Origin: Cornus controversa
Taxonomy: Eukaryota > Streptophyta > Magnoliopsida > Cornales > Cornaceae
Length of the DNA stretch: 64,000 bases
Assembly (NCBI GenBank): GCA_026545225.1
Contig: CM048845.1
Coordinates: 31,432,001 to 31,496,000 of the forward strand
Reading direction: 5' to 3'
The position numbers and the translations under genes are program-made. Positions 48,421-61,310 of this stretch are shown here, piece by piece. Within the stretch, counting starts at the first letter, position 1. Every line of letters starts with the position of its first letter. A model generated the notes under the pieces. It did no database searches, was not told the DNA's origin, and worked only from the letters and a program-made list of their open reading frames with translations.

Positions 48421-51400
48421 TGGATTAGAGGGACTTCATAGATGAATGATAGTTACCATGGTCGCGCCACATTATACGTCTATGGTATGACGTTAGAATC
48501 GATTCACGAGTCAAAATAGATGGGATCCATCAAATTGACGACATCCACATACTCCATCTTAGTTTGGTCATCCAAACATGGTTTTAATCGTTGTTCGTTC
48601 ACTTTGAAGAATGTGCCATCCTTAGGGTCTTTTAATTCTACCGCTCCATGAGGAGTAAAAGAATGTACCAAAAAGGGACCATCCCAACGGGAGCAGAGCT
48701 TTCGGGAAACAAACGAAGCCGCGAGTTGTACAACCATACTTTCTGTCCTGGAGAAAATGTTTTGACTCGAATGTTGCGATCATGAAAGGCCTTAGATTTT
48801 GCCTTGTAGATTTTAACGTTCTCATACGCGTCATGTCGCAATTCTTCCAATTCGTTCACTTGAAGCCTTCGATTAGAGCCGGCTAATTTCATGTCAAAAT
48901 TGAACGTTTTGGTGGCCCACATAGCCTTGTGCTCTAATTCGATCGAAAGATGGCATGCTTTACCATATACTAACCAGTAAGGCGACATTCCAATGGGAGT
49001 TTTATATGTAGTTCGGTAGGCCCACAGTGCGTCATTTAAGCGTAATGACCAATCCTTCTAGTCAGGCTGAACTATTTTTTCAAGTATGTTCTTTATTTTT
49101 TGATTGGATACCTCCACTTGTCCACTGGTTTGAGGATGGTAGGGGGTGGCTACTTTATGGGTGATGGAGTATTTGGTGAGAAGGGTCCGAAGGAGCCGAT
49201 TACAAAAATGTTTGCCTCTGTCACTGATGAAGGTGCGTGGTGTGCCAAGCGACTAAAGATATTAGCTTAAATAAACTTGACCATGACTACGCGGTCATTG
49301 GACTTGGTAGCCACAACCTCTATTCATTTAGATACGTAGTCCATCGCCACAAGTATGTACTCATGACCAACAGATGGCGAAAAGGGTCCCATGAAATCAA
49401 TCCCCCAAACATCAAATATCTCAACAATGAGAATGGGGGGTTAAGAGACATCATGTCTTTGCGGGACATTGCGCCGAGGCACTGACATCGCTCACAAGAG
49501 CAGTAGAATGAATATGCATCCCGATGAAGTGTTGGCCAGAATAATCCACGTTGAAGAATTTTGCTGCGATTTTCTTTGCACTACAGTGTCCCCCTCACGC
49601 AAGTGTATGACAGAATTTTAAAATGCTTTGGAATTCCATGTCGAGGACACATTTTTGAATTATTTGGTCGGGACAATATTTGAAGAGTTGAGGATTGTAC
49701 CAATAATACGATCGAGATTGGGAGAAGAAACGATCCTTCTCTTGCTTGGTCCAAGTGGACGGGATTTTTTTGGTTGCCAAAAAATTGACAATGTCCGCAT
49801 ACCAAGAAATACTCTCCTGAGAGACTACAAAAAGTTGTTCATCCAGAAAGGTTTCACAAACTGGAAGGGAATCATTGAGAGACTCAACGACAATCCTAGA
49901 GAGGTGATCAGCCACCAAATTTTCTATTCCTTTTTTATCTCTAATTTTAAAATTAAACTCTTACAACAAGAGTATTCATCGGATCAGTCGGGGTTTGGTG
50001 TCCTTCTTGGCCAAAAGATGTTGGAGGTTAGCATGGTTAGAATAGACAATGACGTTGGAACCTAATAGATAAGCTCGAAATTTGTTTAAGGCATACACCA
50101 CAGCAAGCAATTTCTTTTCCGTCATGGTATAATTTATTTGAGCTTCGAAAAGGGTTTTACTTGCATAATAAATTACATATGGTAACTTGTCTACACGTTG
50201 CCCTATGACTGCACCCATCGCATAATCGGATGCGTCACACATCACCTTAAACGGGAGAGCCCAATTTGGAGGAATGAGTATTAGAGCTTGTGTAAGCAAT
50301 GTGCATAGCTTCTCAAAAGCTTCAAGGCATGCTGCATCAAAGGTAAAATAAGACTCTTTTTCAAGAAGGCGACATAGAGGTCGAGAGATCTTGCTAAAAT
50401 CCTTGATGAAACGATGGTAAAAGCCTGCATGCCCAAGGAATGAACGAATTTCTCTCACCGTTGATGGTGGAGGAAGTTTGGAAATAAGTTCAACTTTGGC
50501 TTTATCAACCTCTATTCCTCTCTTGGACACGATATGCCCGAGGACAATGCCTTCTTGAACTATAAAATAACTCTTTTCTCAGCTGAGGATTAGATTTGTC
50601 TCTTGACATCGTGCAAGAAAACGGGACAGATTATGGAGACAAGATTCAAATGAAGGTCCAAAGAAGGAGAAATCATCCATGAACACTTCCAAAAAATTTT
50701 CCACCATGTTCGAAAAGATAGACATCAAACACCATTGAAAAGTTGTCGGTGCATTGCATAACCTAAAAGGCATGCATCTATAGGCGAACGTATCGAATGG
50801 ACATGTGAAAGTGGTTTTCTCCTGGTCTCGCAGGTCTATAGTCACTTGATTATAGCTGGAATATCCGTCTAGAAAATAATAGAAACTTTGACCTGCTAGC
50901 CTCTCTAGGATTTGATCAATGAATGGGAGTGGGAAGTGATCTTTCCTAGTTGCTGAATTAAGTTTTCTATAGTCTATGCACACTCTCCATCTCGTAGTGG
51001 TGCACTGAGGAACCAACTCACCCTTGTCATTTGGTTGCACGGTGATACCAGATTTCTTTGGTACCACTTGAGTAGGGCTAACCCATTTGTTATCTGAGAT
51101 GGGGTAAATGATTCCCACATCTAGCAATTTCACAACCTCCTTCATTACAATATATTTCATAATTGGATTGAATCGACGTTATGCCTCTCTTGAGGTCTTT
51201 GCATCTTTTTCTAGATGTATGTGGTGCATACAAATGGAAGGATCTATTCCTTTTAGATCAGCAAAACTCCATCCTATTGTTTCCTTATGCTCTTTCAACA
51301 CCTTGAGGAGTTCCCTCTCTTGTTCATTGGTTATATCGGAAGCAATAATGACCAGGAGGGTTTCATTGGAGCCTAAGAAAGCATACTTGAGAGTAGCATG

Positions 51401-54400
51401 TAAACTGTAAAGGCTTAAGCTCAAGTTGTGGTGGCGATATGAGGGAAGGAGTTTCGGACGTATTTAACAAAGGGGGCAAGGGTTCTCTCGGTGCTCTCCA
51501 TTTAGGTGAATTTATGACAGTCGTGACATCAAGAAGTGAATTGACTTCACTTATATTGAAGTTGCAGTAACCCTTGTGGACGGGTGTGAGTGGGCGGGTG
51601 CGAAGACAGACACTGGGCTGAGCTACCACACTGACAGGGTATAGGGTGCTCAATCCCACATCGTCTGGGTGTGGAAAAGGGGATGTATATGTAGTATGTT
51701 CTCTTCAAATGGTATGAGGCCTTTTGGAGTAAAACCCAAGAACAAAACTGTGCGGGCTCAGGCCCAAAGCGGACAATATCATACCATGTGTTGGAGCGGG
51801 GTAATACAATTGGTATCAGAGCCTGAACCCAGCCGGAAGAAGTGTGCCGACGAGGACGTCGGGCCTCGTAGGGGGGTGGATTGCAGTAACCCTTGTGGAC
51901 GGGTGTGAGTGGGCGGGTGCGAAGACAGACACTGGGCTGAGCTACCACACTGACAGGGTATAGGGTGCTCAATCCCACATCGTCTGGGTGTGGAAAAGGG
52001 GATGTATATGTAGTATGTTCTCTTCAAATGGTATGAGGCCTTTTTGGAGTAAAACCCAAGAACAAAACTGTGCGGGCTCAGGCCCAAAGCGGACAATATC
52101 ATACCATGTGTTGGAGCGGGGTATTACAGTTGGTATCAGAGCCTGAACCCAGCCGGAAGAAGTGTGCCGACGAGGACGTCGGGCCTCGTAGGGAGGTGGA
52201 TTGTAGTAACCCTTGTGGACGGGTGTGAGTGGGCGGGTGCGAAGACAGACACTGGGCTGAGCTACCACACTGACAGGGTACAAGGTGCTCAATCCCACAT
52301 CGCCTGGGTGTGGAAAAGGGGATGTGCTTATATGTAGTATGTTCTCTTCAAATGGTATGAGGCTTTTTGGGGTAAACCCAAGAGCAAAACCGTGAGGGCT
52401 CAGGCCCAAAGCGGACAATATCATACCATGTGTTGGAGCGAGGTATTACAGAAGTGGCTTAGGTACACCTCGAGAGGATCCTTAGAAAGAATGGAGGGAA
52501 GTGCTTCTTGGACAAGATCTTCTACTACATCAATGCAAAAGCATTCACTTTCATCATTGGATGTATGGTGAGAAGCATTGAAGATGTTCAATCGAACTTT
52601 CATATTCCTGAAAGAGATGTCCATTACTCCAGTTCGGCAATTAACGCAAGCGTTTGCCGTAGCTAGAAATGGATGACCTAGAATGATTGGAATATGTCTA
52701 TTGGGGTTTTGGACAGGTTCCGTGTCAAGGACTATGAAGTCCACCAGAAAATAAAACTTATCCACTTGAATGATCACATCTTCAATGATGCCACAGGGTT
52801 GCTTCACCGATCGGTCCGTGAGTTGCAACACCACTGTGGTAGGCTTAAGTTCCCCCAAGCCTAATTGCTTGTAAACTGAGAAGGGAAGCAAGTTGACACT
52901 AGCCCCTAGATCAAGAAGTGCCTTTTCAAATTTTTGGTTACCGATGGTATAAGAGATAGTTGGGGCACCCGGATCTTTGAATTTTGGAGTAGCTTGGTGT
53001 TGAAAAATGGAACTTACTTGTTCGATTAAAAGGACTTTCCTAGGACCATTGTTCCTAGATTTACGCTTTTGAGTGCATAAGTCCTTCAAGTATTTAGCAT
53101 AGGAGGGAATTTGCCTAATAGCATCAAGGAGAGGGAGATTGATTTTCACTTGTTTAAAACTCTCCATCATGTCTTGAATTTTCTCTCCTTGTTTCCCTAA
53201 ATGAGAGGGTTCTTTCAATCTTTGAGGAAAAGGGACTGGAGGTTCAAATGGTGTGTCAAGCTTTGAAGTAGGTGATGACACAACTCCAGTTGATTTTTCC
53301 TTCTGATTTTGTGAGATTTTGTTCACATTTGGATTTAAGGGGGACACAATTGGATTTATGAGGGAGTCTTTTGGATTTTTAGGATGCTCATGGGTTTCCT
53401 TTTTCTCCTGCTCAACTTTAGAGTTTATGACTCTACCACTCCTTAAGGTGGTGATTGATTGAACCTTCTTCGGAGGGGCATTATAAGATGAAGATGAAGG
53501 ATCATCAATCACGTGAACACCCTTAGGATTCGCCCAGGTTGACTTGGCAACTTTCCTTCCTATCTTCTATTCAAGGCACTAGCTAGCTGCCCTATTTGAG
53601 CTTCTAGCCTAGCCATAAATTAAGCATTGGCTTCAAGCTTAGAAATTGATTGAGAGTGGGACTGCAATAAGTGGGTGTTAGCCTCAAGATTGCTTAGTAC
53701 TCTTTCTTCAAAGCCTTGGCTTCTCGGAGGAGGTGGTGGCGGAATTTGGTAATTGGATTTCTGGTGATAAGGTTGAGAACTTGGCCTATATTGAGGCTAT
53801 TGAGATTGGGAATTGTAGGAATTTTGTCCTTGATAAGATGAACTTGGTTCCTGAGATTTCTAAGAGAATGTCGGATGATTCTTGTAACTAGGATTGTATG
53901 TATTTGAGTATGAATCATTTATTGGTTTATAGTATACAGCATTTACTTGCTCTTGAGCATAATTGGGGGATTGACCGACCATAGGACAATCCCGCAAGTA
54001 ATGTGAGGTGCTATAGCAAACCGAACACCCATCCTAATTTAGAATAGGTTGGCTAGAAGTAGGCAGCCCACTCTTCATGAGTTGGTCAATTTTACGAGTA
54101 AGGGCATCTACTTGCATGGCGACCTCATCTGACCTTGATTGTTCAAACACTCTTTTACTAGATTGGGTGTTTTTACCCTTTTGAGAGGAGAAGCGTTGAG
54201 ATGAGTTTTCACTTAGGCTTTTAAAACGTGTCCATGCCTTATCAGGGCTCTTAAGAAGGAATGTCCCTCCATAAGAGGAATCTACCATTTGTCTATGTTG
54301 ATCACTCAATCCATCGTAAAAGTTTTGCATTAGCTGCCACTTTGGGACAGCATGGTGCGGAGATGACCTTAAAAGCTCTTTCAATCTTTTCCACATCTCA

Positions 54401-54433
54401 TGAAATTGTTCTTGGTCAAGTTGAGTGAATCCT
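48421..54433 (-). mobile_element. Athila-type Ty3/gypsy element with nested TRIM array
   Basis: Minus strand: gag (54,433-53,520; DGLSDQHRQMVDSSYGGTF), protease (53,512-52,451; KALLDLGASVNLLPFSVYKQ, CRTGVMDISFRN), RT (about 51,562-50,579; RKDHFPLPFIDQILERLAG, FMDDFS in the YMDD position), RNase H (50,530-49,976; SFLGHAGFYHRFIKDFSKI, CDASDYAMGAV), integrase (about 49,930-48,504; [14 protein letters not shown]). A TRIM array lies at 51563-52450 between the protease and RT regions. No LTR remains; the gag end abuts a Sirevirus LTR. Long open stretches survive but the copy is broken at several points. Confidence 0.85.
51563..52450 (+). mobile_element. TRIM array, three LTRs and two internal regions, 5-bp TSD
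   Basis: LTRs 51563-51808, 51882-52128 and 52202-52450; internal regions 51809-51881 and 52129-52201 (73 bp each), with PBS TTGGTATCAGAGC and a G-rich tract. GAAGT at 51558-51562 and 52451-52455 is a perfect target duplication of the surrounding gypsy sequence. The first two LTR-internal units are almost identical (only a few differences), while the third LTR is more diverged. This suggests the unit was duplicated after insertion. Confidence 0.93.
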
Positions 54434-55634
54434 AGGAAGGTAAAAACCCTAGGAAAGTAAAAACCACGGGGGTGAGGTAGAAAATCTCAGAAAAACCAAT
54501 CCACTATCTTGAAGCAAAATACAACAAACTCTGTCCCAAACTCACACCCGCTCCACTCTGACAAAAACTTTGATGTAGAACACCTCAGACTTACAATTTT
54601 GACTCCCTTGTCCAACTACTGCAGATTCCCGGCTAACGTCTCAATTCTTCCAGAAGGGTAACTGAAAGAACACAAATACATCACAAGTATTTTGTCCCCA
54701 TCATAGTAATCATTTCTCCTCCCCATCAGATAAAATCAAGTAGTATCAAGGAACCACCTCTGTTGCTCTAATCAAACTGTGTAGACTGATGATAGCTTTG
54801 AGAATTCGGTTAATCAGATTGTGAAGAGCATCACAACTTAAACACTCTGTATGTTTGTGCTCTCAGAAATATAAACAAGGAATCTGGGAAAGAAAATCCT
54901 TTGTAAGAGAAATATCTCAATGCTTTCTCTCTCTAGAATATGAATGTTTGTTCTGTTGAAAGCTTAATGAGAGAGAAACCATATGAGATTTTTATAGAGA
55001 ATAAAAACCCTAATCTTCCTTGAAAAACAAGTTAAAATTGAATATGAAACAAGTCCCCATGATTTTAGAAAGTTCTGGGCCAAATCAGGGTCAAAACTAG
55101 ACTGAATAGGCTTATTCCCGCATACTAGAGAAGTTGGACCAGTCTGGGCTTCACTTGGACCGGTCCATGTGCTGTAGTAGACTCTTATTAAGTTATTAAG
55201 ACCCCTAGGACTAGTCCAGCCTTCACTTTGACCGGTCCAACTGTGTTGATGCTCAATATTGAGGCCCTGAGAGCTCTTAGACGAGTTCGGGAAAGACTTA
55301 GACCGGTCCAACCTTGAAAATTATGAAATTATGACTTTAAAACTCTATTTTTCAAGACCAGAAAACATATTTTAAAAACCTATGTGTCCTCACCAACTTA
55401 CCTAGACTAAATGATGCTCAAATCATGATCATCAACGTCCACGCTCACTTGTAATACTTTAATCAACCAAACTCTTTTTTAAGTCACTCTCTAGATGATG
55501 CATTGATGAAGAACACACTCCTTGCTCTCAGTCTTCAACCCCATGATCGATTATAATAACATGAATGAAAGCTACAACTCGATCAAACTTTGTTTTAACA
55601 CCAAATATTGCCAATTACAAATTTATATGTCATA
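54434..55634 (-). repeat. Sirevirus-type LTR, incomplete
   Basis: Shares AACACCTCAG, CCAACTRCTGCAGA and CGGCTAACGTC text with the LTR at 14581-15770. It has three palindrome pairs: 55138/55159, 55210/55231 and 55281/55302, all 21 bp apart (ACCGGTCC and degenerate partners). It ends ATGTCATA next to a PPT-like tract. Confidence 0.7.
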
Positions 55635-56030
55635 ATCTCCCCCTCTGGTAATTTCACGACAAACCCATCCTAGACAATATGTAATCTACCCCACAACAAA
55701 AAAGATAAATTACAAGTTGTTAAAAACAAAAACAACACAGCTGAGCCAAACCGAGCATTCACTATGATCTTGAGCTTGTGACAAACATGAAGAACACCTA
55801 TATTCAGCAAATACGATGAACCTTGATATTTTGCAAAACAACACTCAAAAAATACCTTCGTGAAAGCTTAATAAAAATAAATAAACATAAGCACAAGTAA
55901 AAATAATTGTGTAATGCTAATGCATACAAAATGTTCATGTAATGCACAATGTTTATGCAATACTCTCCCTCAAATAACCAAACTCATCTCCCCCTTAATG
56001 ATAAATGACTAGACAACTCTCCCCCTCAAA
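55635..56030 (-). promoter_or_regulatory. Array of polypurine-tract motifs
   Basis: The minus strand carries GAGGGGGAGATT next to the LTR and further (A)AGGGGGAGA-type tracts near 55,987-55,998 and 56,016-56,028, matching the Sirevirus habit of repeating the PPT. Confidence 0.65.
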
Positions 56031-57326
56031 GTCATACAATCTCTCCAATAAACTTCTCAAATCTCTCCTCCTTTTTGTCACAAATTGACAAGGGACTAAA
56101 AAGAAATAAAAAAAACTAAGAAGGGAAGCAAACAAGCATATAGACTTGTATATATAAACAATAGAAAATATTGACTCCACAAGACTATACGAACACAACA
56201 AACTAAAACCAAAGTTTAATCAATTAGTTTCATACACCTAGTAAGTATAGTAAAATCACCATAAATTTTCATAAGTCAAAATATTTCTTTTGTCAATCGT
56301 TCAAATTTCCAGATAGTATTTCAATGACATTACACTCACTAAGAAATCAAATAATCAACATGTGCACAGACTTTCAAATTTTCCTTTTTCTGTTCCTCCC
56401 ACGTACATATTCGGTAGCTTTCACTCTTACGAGTAGCCAACTATTTCCTCAAAATAATTTCTTTTGAAAAGATATCTCATTGGAAATTTATGTCGTAGTG
56501 GTAGCTTCGAACAAATTCCGAAGGTAGCCTTTTTCATAAGAATATGCTCAACATCAATTTTTCACATATTTTTTTCTTTTTTCAGTTGTTGAAAAATTTT
56601 TCACTCATCACTCTTTTTGGTCTTTTTAGCACAACATTGATAATTGAATTCCCAAGATAATGTTTTATCACATCAATATTATCTTTGACCAAAACAATGA
56701 CATAAAAATAATTTAGTAAATGTACTCAGCATGATTCATCTAATAAACGAAATAAGTAAGCAAAACCAAAATTTTCATTTTATAGCCATATTATGTCATA
56801 CACATGTAATGTGTGTGTCATTAATTTCCTTGTGTTCAACATACTCATTCCAACATAGCTTGCTTAACTTTTTTTAAAAATTAAAAAAAAAACCTAAAAC
56901 TACATGGTTAAATGCATAATCTAGACTTATAAGATAAATATGAAGTTCCTTCCTAGATTATGTCAATGCCATGCAATCTAATCAAGACAACAAATGCCTA
57001 TAGATTTCCTAAGGTGATGAAACCTAGAAGCATCTAAAGGCTTTGTGAGAATGTCAGACAAATTATGATCAGTATGCACTTTCTCCAAAGACACGACATT
57101 TTGTTCAACCAATTCTCGAATAAAATGATGTGGAACGCCAAAGTATTTTGTCCTAGAATGCAAAACTGCATTCTTTGAGATATTAATTGTATTATTGTTA
57201 TCATAAAAGATAGACATTGTAGCTCAATCAATTCTATAATCCAGTAGCATCCGCTTTATCCAAAGCAATTATGTGCAGCGACTTCCAGCAGCAATATACT
57301 CAGCCTCACAAGATTATAAAGAAACA

Positions 57327-57430
57327 TGATGAACCTAGAGAGGGAGGGGGAGAATAGGTTCTTCGATTTTTTTTTCCAAATATGGTAAGTTTGGCTGGCA
57401 CATACAATCACACAACTTTGGACACAAATT
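57327..57430 (-). repeat. LTR end fragment related to 34,796
   Basis: AACCTAGAGAGGGAGGGGG, then AATAGG(T), TTTGGCTGGCAC and CAATCACACA closely parallel 34,798-34,890. Only about 100 bp is present. Confidence 0.5.
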
Positions 57431-59137
57431 TGTCAACCTCAACTCCTATCTAAACAACCGAGATCATTACTTGTCACGAAAGCCTTTTCATTATCATTAT
57501 ATCAATTCCTAGCTAGAACATCACAATGATCAATCAATCAAAGTCATCATCTCATAAATCAATGAAAGCATTATTCTGTACATCAATTTCATCATATTTA
57601 TTGACCATTCTCACAGTAGGACCCCACATGTTCACAATACACACTTGTTCCCTCACTTTGGTCCATCTCAGCTCACTCAGCATCTACATAATATGATCCA
57701 TTGTAATGCAGATTATGATGTATCGTAATCTACAATGCATCGACTACGTGTCATAAAAAGGTATGAAATGCACTATTTTTGGCAACCCAATCTCCACATT
57801 TCTACAATGCATCATAACCTAATATGTGAAGCATCAAAGAATTACGATAAATCGTAATGCATGTTATGACGTATCGTAAGATGATAATGCATTGTAATAA
57901 GCATTACGATCCATTGTAGCCACTCGGCCAACTACCCTTCTCACACTCAACACTTGGTTTAAAGCATTAAATATCTTTAAAAGAAACCAGACACGCTCCA
58001 CGTCAATTCACCATTGGGGATATTCTATCACCTCTCTACCATTTCCTAAAAAGAGATAATACTCATAGGATGAGCTACAACATGCTTAGTAGGAATATCT
58101 AAAACACAACTCCGCAAAGTCTTGTGAATACCACATAATTCATAATCATATTACCATGTTAAGCACAATTTCATAAACAAATATCAATGCTAATAACCAT
58201 ACCATAAATATATATATCATGTTATGCATTCACACTCTATTCGTACTTCATACACACATGAATTTCATCGCTTTGACCTTGGCTCACCGCCCATAATGTC
58301 AACGATAACAATTATCCTGGATCTCGACTCTTAGAGATTCGACTCACCACAACCTTTCTATTTCACCCTGGATCCCTCCTTTTGGCCATCCAGTTCCTAC
58401 AAACGTTTTTCCATCTCACACCCGGATCCCGACTCTTGGCTATCTTGTTTCCACAACCCTTTCATATGCACACTCACTCTTTGTATATGCAATGCGTGAA
58501 CATTATCACAATCATCCTCATTTACAAATTTGCTTGCACAAACGCACATTTTATCTACCTATGACATGCTTGCACATTTCTAAATAAACCTCACACGCAT
58601 TCATATTGAATATGTGTCGCGTTTTCCACATTTCACATCATCTATATCGATAATCAAACATGTTTTCATCTAAACATGCTATTCAAGATAATTTATCAAA
58701 AACATAAGTGTTACCTTCACATATGCACGTGAACACACATGATTCTCTTCCATTTCACATTCAACATCCTTTGTAATCGTTTAAAATAATTGAAAAGATA
58801 TAATCACATCATTTCACATTAAAATTTCATTGGATTGTATAATTTAGCATGTTTTAACTGTGAAAGACATCTAATTATACCCACATAACTAATTGGTTTC
58901 CATAGACAACCAATATACTCACACAAACTCTATATTTCATGGATTAGGCATCCTTACCTCAATTTACAAGAGTTTCTAAATGAAATCCCCAATTTTTCAC
59001 CAAAATTAACTTTCTCCGAATTCGATTTTGAACAGATCAATCTCAAGCCCTTGATATGTAGAACAATTCTCTCTTCTTCAGCGCCTTCTAATTCTCGCCC
59101 CAAGCCTCTCAATTTCAATAGCAAAGGAAGAAGAATA

Positions 59138-59178
<41 letters not shown>

Positions 59179-59931
59179 TCTCCTTTCTATTTATAGACCT
59201 ATCCTCTTCTATTTACAAAAACTCCACTATTCACTTACCATACCTTCCTGAACTTCGTTTTCGATTTCGATAACTCCTACAGACTCGAAATCGATTCCAT
59301 AATTTATCAAATATTTTATTTAACATAATCTCAAATTGGTGTCATTTCAACACTTTCAAATTTTTCGGGCCCGCCGAACCCGAGTCTTGGAACCGCCTAA
59401 CCCGAAAAACTCAAATTTTGCCAAACGCTCCCAAAATTTCCCTAGACCCTTATACAAGTCCCCAAACATGTATTTCACATTTAGAACACACATATAATCA
59501 TCTAAATTATTATATGACAATAAATTAAATTAAAAAGAAAATTGGCCAAAAATGGTCACGGTCCTTACATCTAGGCCATAAAATGACCAAAATACCCTTG
59601 TGCCACTTAACGTACCCTCCCGACCTCTATTTTTTATTTGTAAAGTGACCATTGCTCTGAAATTAATTCCATTCTTCTTCTAACATTCCATTTGGTTTAA
59701 AACCAAAAATAAATGTTTTAGAAAAATATCTAGTCTCCCAGGTCCACCCGACCCGCATCTCGAGCCTCGCCGATCCAAAAATCTTAAAATGCGACAAATA
59801 CCTCAAAAACTTCCCTAAACCTTTAAAAAAGTTCCCAAACATATTTAACAGTATTAAAAATCCATTTATGACAAAAATGATGAATAAAAAGAAAATCAGT
59901 CAAAATTAGACCAGGTCTCTACAAATCTACC
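57431..59931 (-). mobile_element. Tekay-like gypsy LTR region, with duplicated LTR start
   Basis: On the minus strand an LTR starts at 59,931 (TGTAGAGACCTGGTC), and a second, related start lies at 59,573 (TGTAAGGACCGTGACC). About 350 bp after each start are similar, so two copies of the LTR's first part lie in tandem. (AT)n is at 59,137-59,173. Palindrome arrays lie at 57,690-57,920. The left border is approximate. The 59,931 start interrupts Tat integrase sequence. A broken fossil. Confidence 0.55.
57690..57920. repeat. Array of ATTACGATGCATCGTAAT-type palindromes
   Basis: At least eight degenerate copies have centres near 57699, 57720, 57737, 57809, 57831, 57849, 57871, 57889 and 57910. 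Spacings alternate around 21-22 and 17-18 bp, giving a ~40-bp repeat. The same motif occurs three times at 22-bp spacing in the Athila LTR (33,729-33,773). Confidence 0.65.
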
Positions 59932-61310
59932 CCTAGAATAATTACTGCACACCCCATCATTTATTGTTGCTATGATCTTTCTAAAATTTGTGGGGGTAAC
60001 ACACCTTAGATATGGTCCTATGTAAGATCTTCTATATAAGTAGTTGTTGATTATCACATACTCCGTTGCGTTCATCCTCAATTTCTTGGTTTCCTCCTTC
60101 TGTTTTAAGAGGGTCCCTTATTTGAGGTATGACATGATCAAATCCATCTAGCTTGATTCAGTTGGAATCACGAAGAATGGTGTGGAAGGCTAAATATTTA
60201 GCGTTTCGAGGATGTCAATTAGCATCACTTATGACAATAAAAAAATTGGACATGGATGCAAAATGTGCCAATTTATCGTCCTCTATGCTCTACTCTCTTG
60301 GGATATGTGAAAACTAGATTTGATTAAATTTTTTAACTTCAATTTCAACCAATCTCATGTACACTTCCCTCTTTACCTCTTTGGCTTGGTAATCTCCTTC
60401 AATTTACTTTGTGACCAATTGTGAATCACCATACACTCTAAGATTCTTCACCTATAATTGGTTAGCAAGTCTAAGTTCTACCAACAATGCCTCATATTCT
60501 GCCTCATTATTTGTTATTGGGAAATCAAGTCCTATGGCTTGTTGTAGCTTTATCCGCTTTGGGGTTTGAATTTCAAATTCGATGCCAACCCATAGTGTCC
60601 AGTACAATCCTACCATTACTTCATCATCATCTTCATCAATGTATTCAAGTAGAACATCTGTAGCGGTCTGCCCCTTTTTTACTGTCCTAGGTTCATACTT
60701 TATGTCAAAAGAACTTAAGTTGATCACCCATTTCATCATTCTTTTAGACATGTCTGGCTTGGCTAGAATTGCTCTAATAGGGAACATGGTTGGTATGATG
60801 ATCCAATGAGACTTGAAATAATATTGTAGTTTTCTCTTTACCTAAATTAACACCAAAATGACCTTTTCTACCTTGGTATACCTGGTTTCTGGTTCTGTCA
60901 TTGTCTTATTACAGTAAAAGATTGGAATCTGCTTTCTTCATTCTTTACATACTAATGATGTGCGAGTGGTTGATCAGGATACGGTGAGGCAAAGGTACAG
61001 CAGTTCTCCATCCTTTGGAGTTGAGAGGATCAGAGGATGCATCATATATTGCTTTATCTTCGCCAATGCTTCCTTCTGCTCTTGCCCCCAACTCTCTCTT
61101 TCTCTTATCCTGACGATATTAAAGAATGGCTTGCACTTATCAGATAGCTACGAGATGAATTTCCTAAGGCCAACAATTCTTCTAATCTTATTTTCAAATA
61201 TGAACTACTCTATGTTCACGTTGAAAGCTTTGTTCCACTGCCAAGAGTTGACATTAATTCCCAGTTTATAAGAAAACCATTGTTGGGGAGCTTCAAAGAG
61301 AAATAACTCA
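59932..61310 (-). mobile_element. Tat-type Ty3/gypsy pol fragment with second RNase H
   Basis: Minus strand: end of RT and RNase H (about 61,310-60,640; LRKFISXLSDKCKPFF-like text, then MMKWVINLSSFDIKYEPRTV), the additional (archaeal-like) RNase H typical of the Tat lineage (about 60,600-60,300; NNEAEYEALLVELRLANQL), and the N-terminal integrase region (60,081-59,932; YLYRRSYIGPYLRCVTP). It is cut at 59,931 by a Tekay-like LTR. Broken at several points. Confidence 0.7.

Larger units (their letters stand above)
54434..57326 (-). mobile_element. Sirevirus-type copia element, 3' end
   Basis: Minus strand: RNase H end (about 57,320-56,978; EYIAAGSRC, NISKNAVLHSRTKYF, LSDILTKPLDASRF), a 3' region with the TTTCACTCTTACG...CGAAGGTAGCC block (56,405-56,540), PPT-like tracts (about 55,635-56,025), and an LTR (55,634 to about 54,434). 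The LTR is recognisably related to that at 14581-15770 but incomplete at its downstream end. Pol upstream of RNase H is missing. No extra 3' ORF like that of the 14.6-22.2 kb element is seen. Confidence 0.75.

Noticed and set aside
51363-52424. Several overlapping minus-strand frames around 51.4-52.4 kb
   Set aside because: They are translations of TRIM LTRs read antisense; the same text appears at 10,796-11,352.
43550-54433. One long inverted gypsy element spanning both Athila-type halves
   Set aside because: The plus-strand (43.5-46.9 kb) and minus-strand (48.4-54.4 kb) parts each contain their own gag and protease, so they are separate insertions.
59137-59173. TATA-box cluster
   Set aside because: It is a plain (AT)n microsatellite; similar runs occur at 7.9, 9.05, 13.0 and 26.8 kb without nearby genes.
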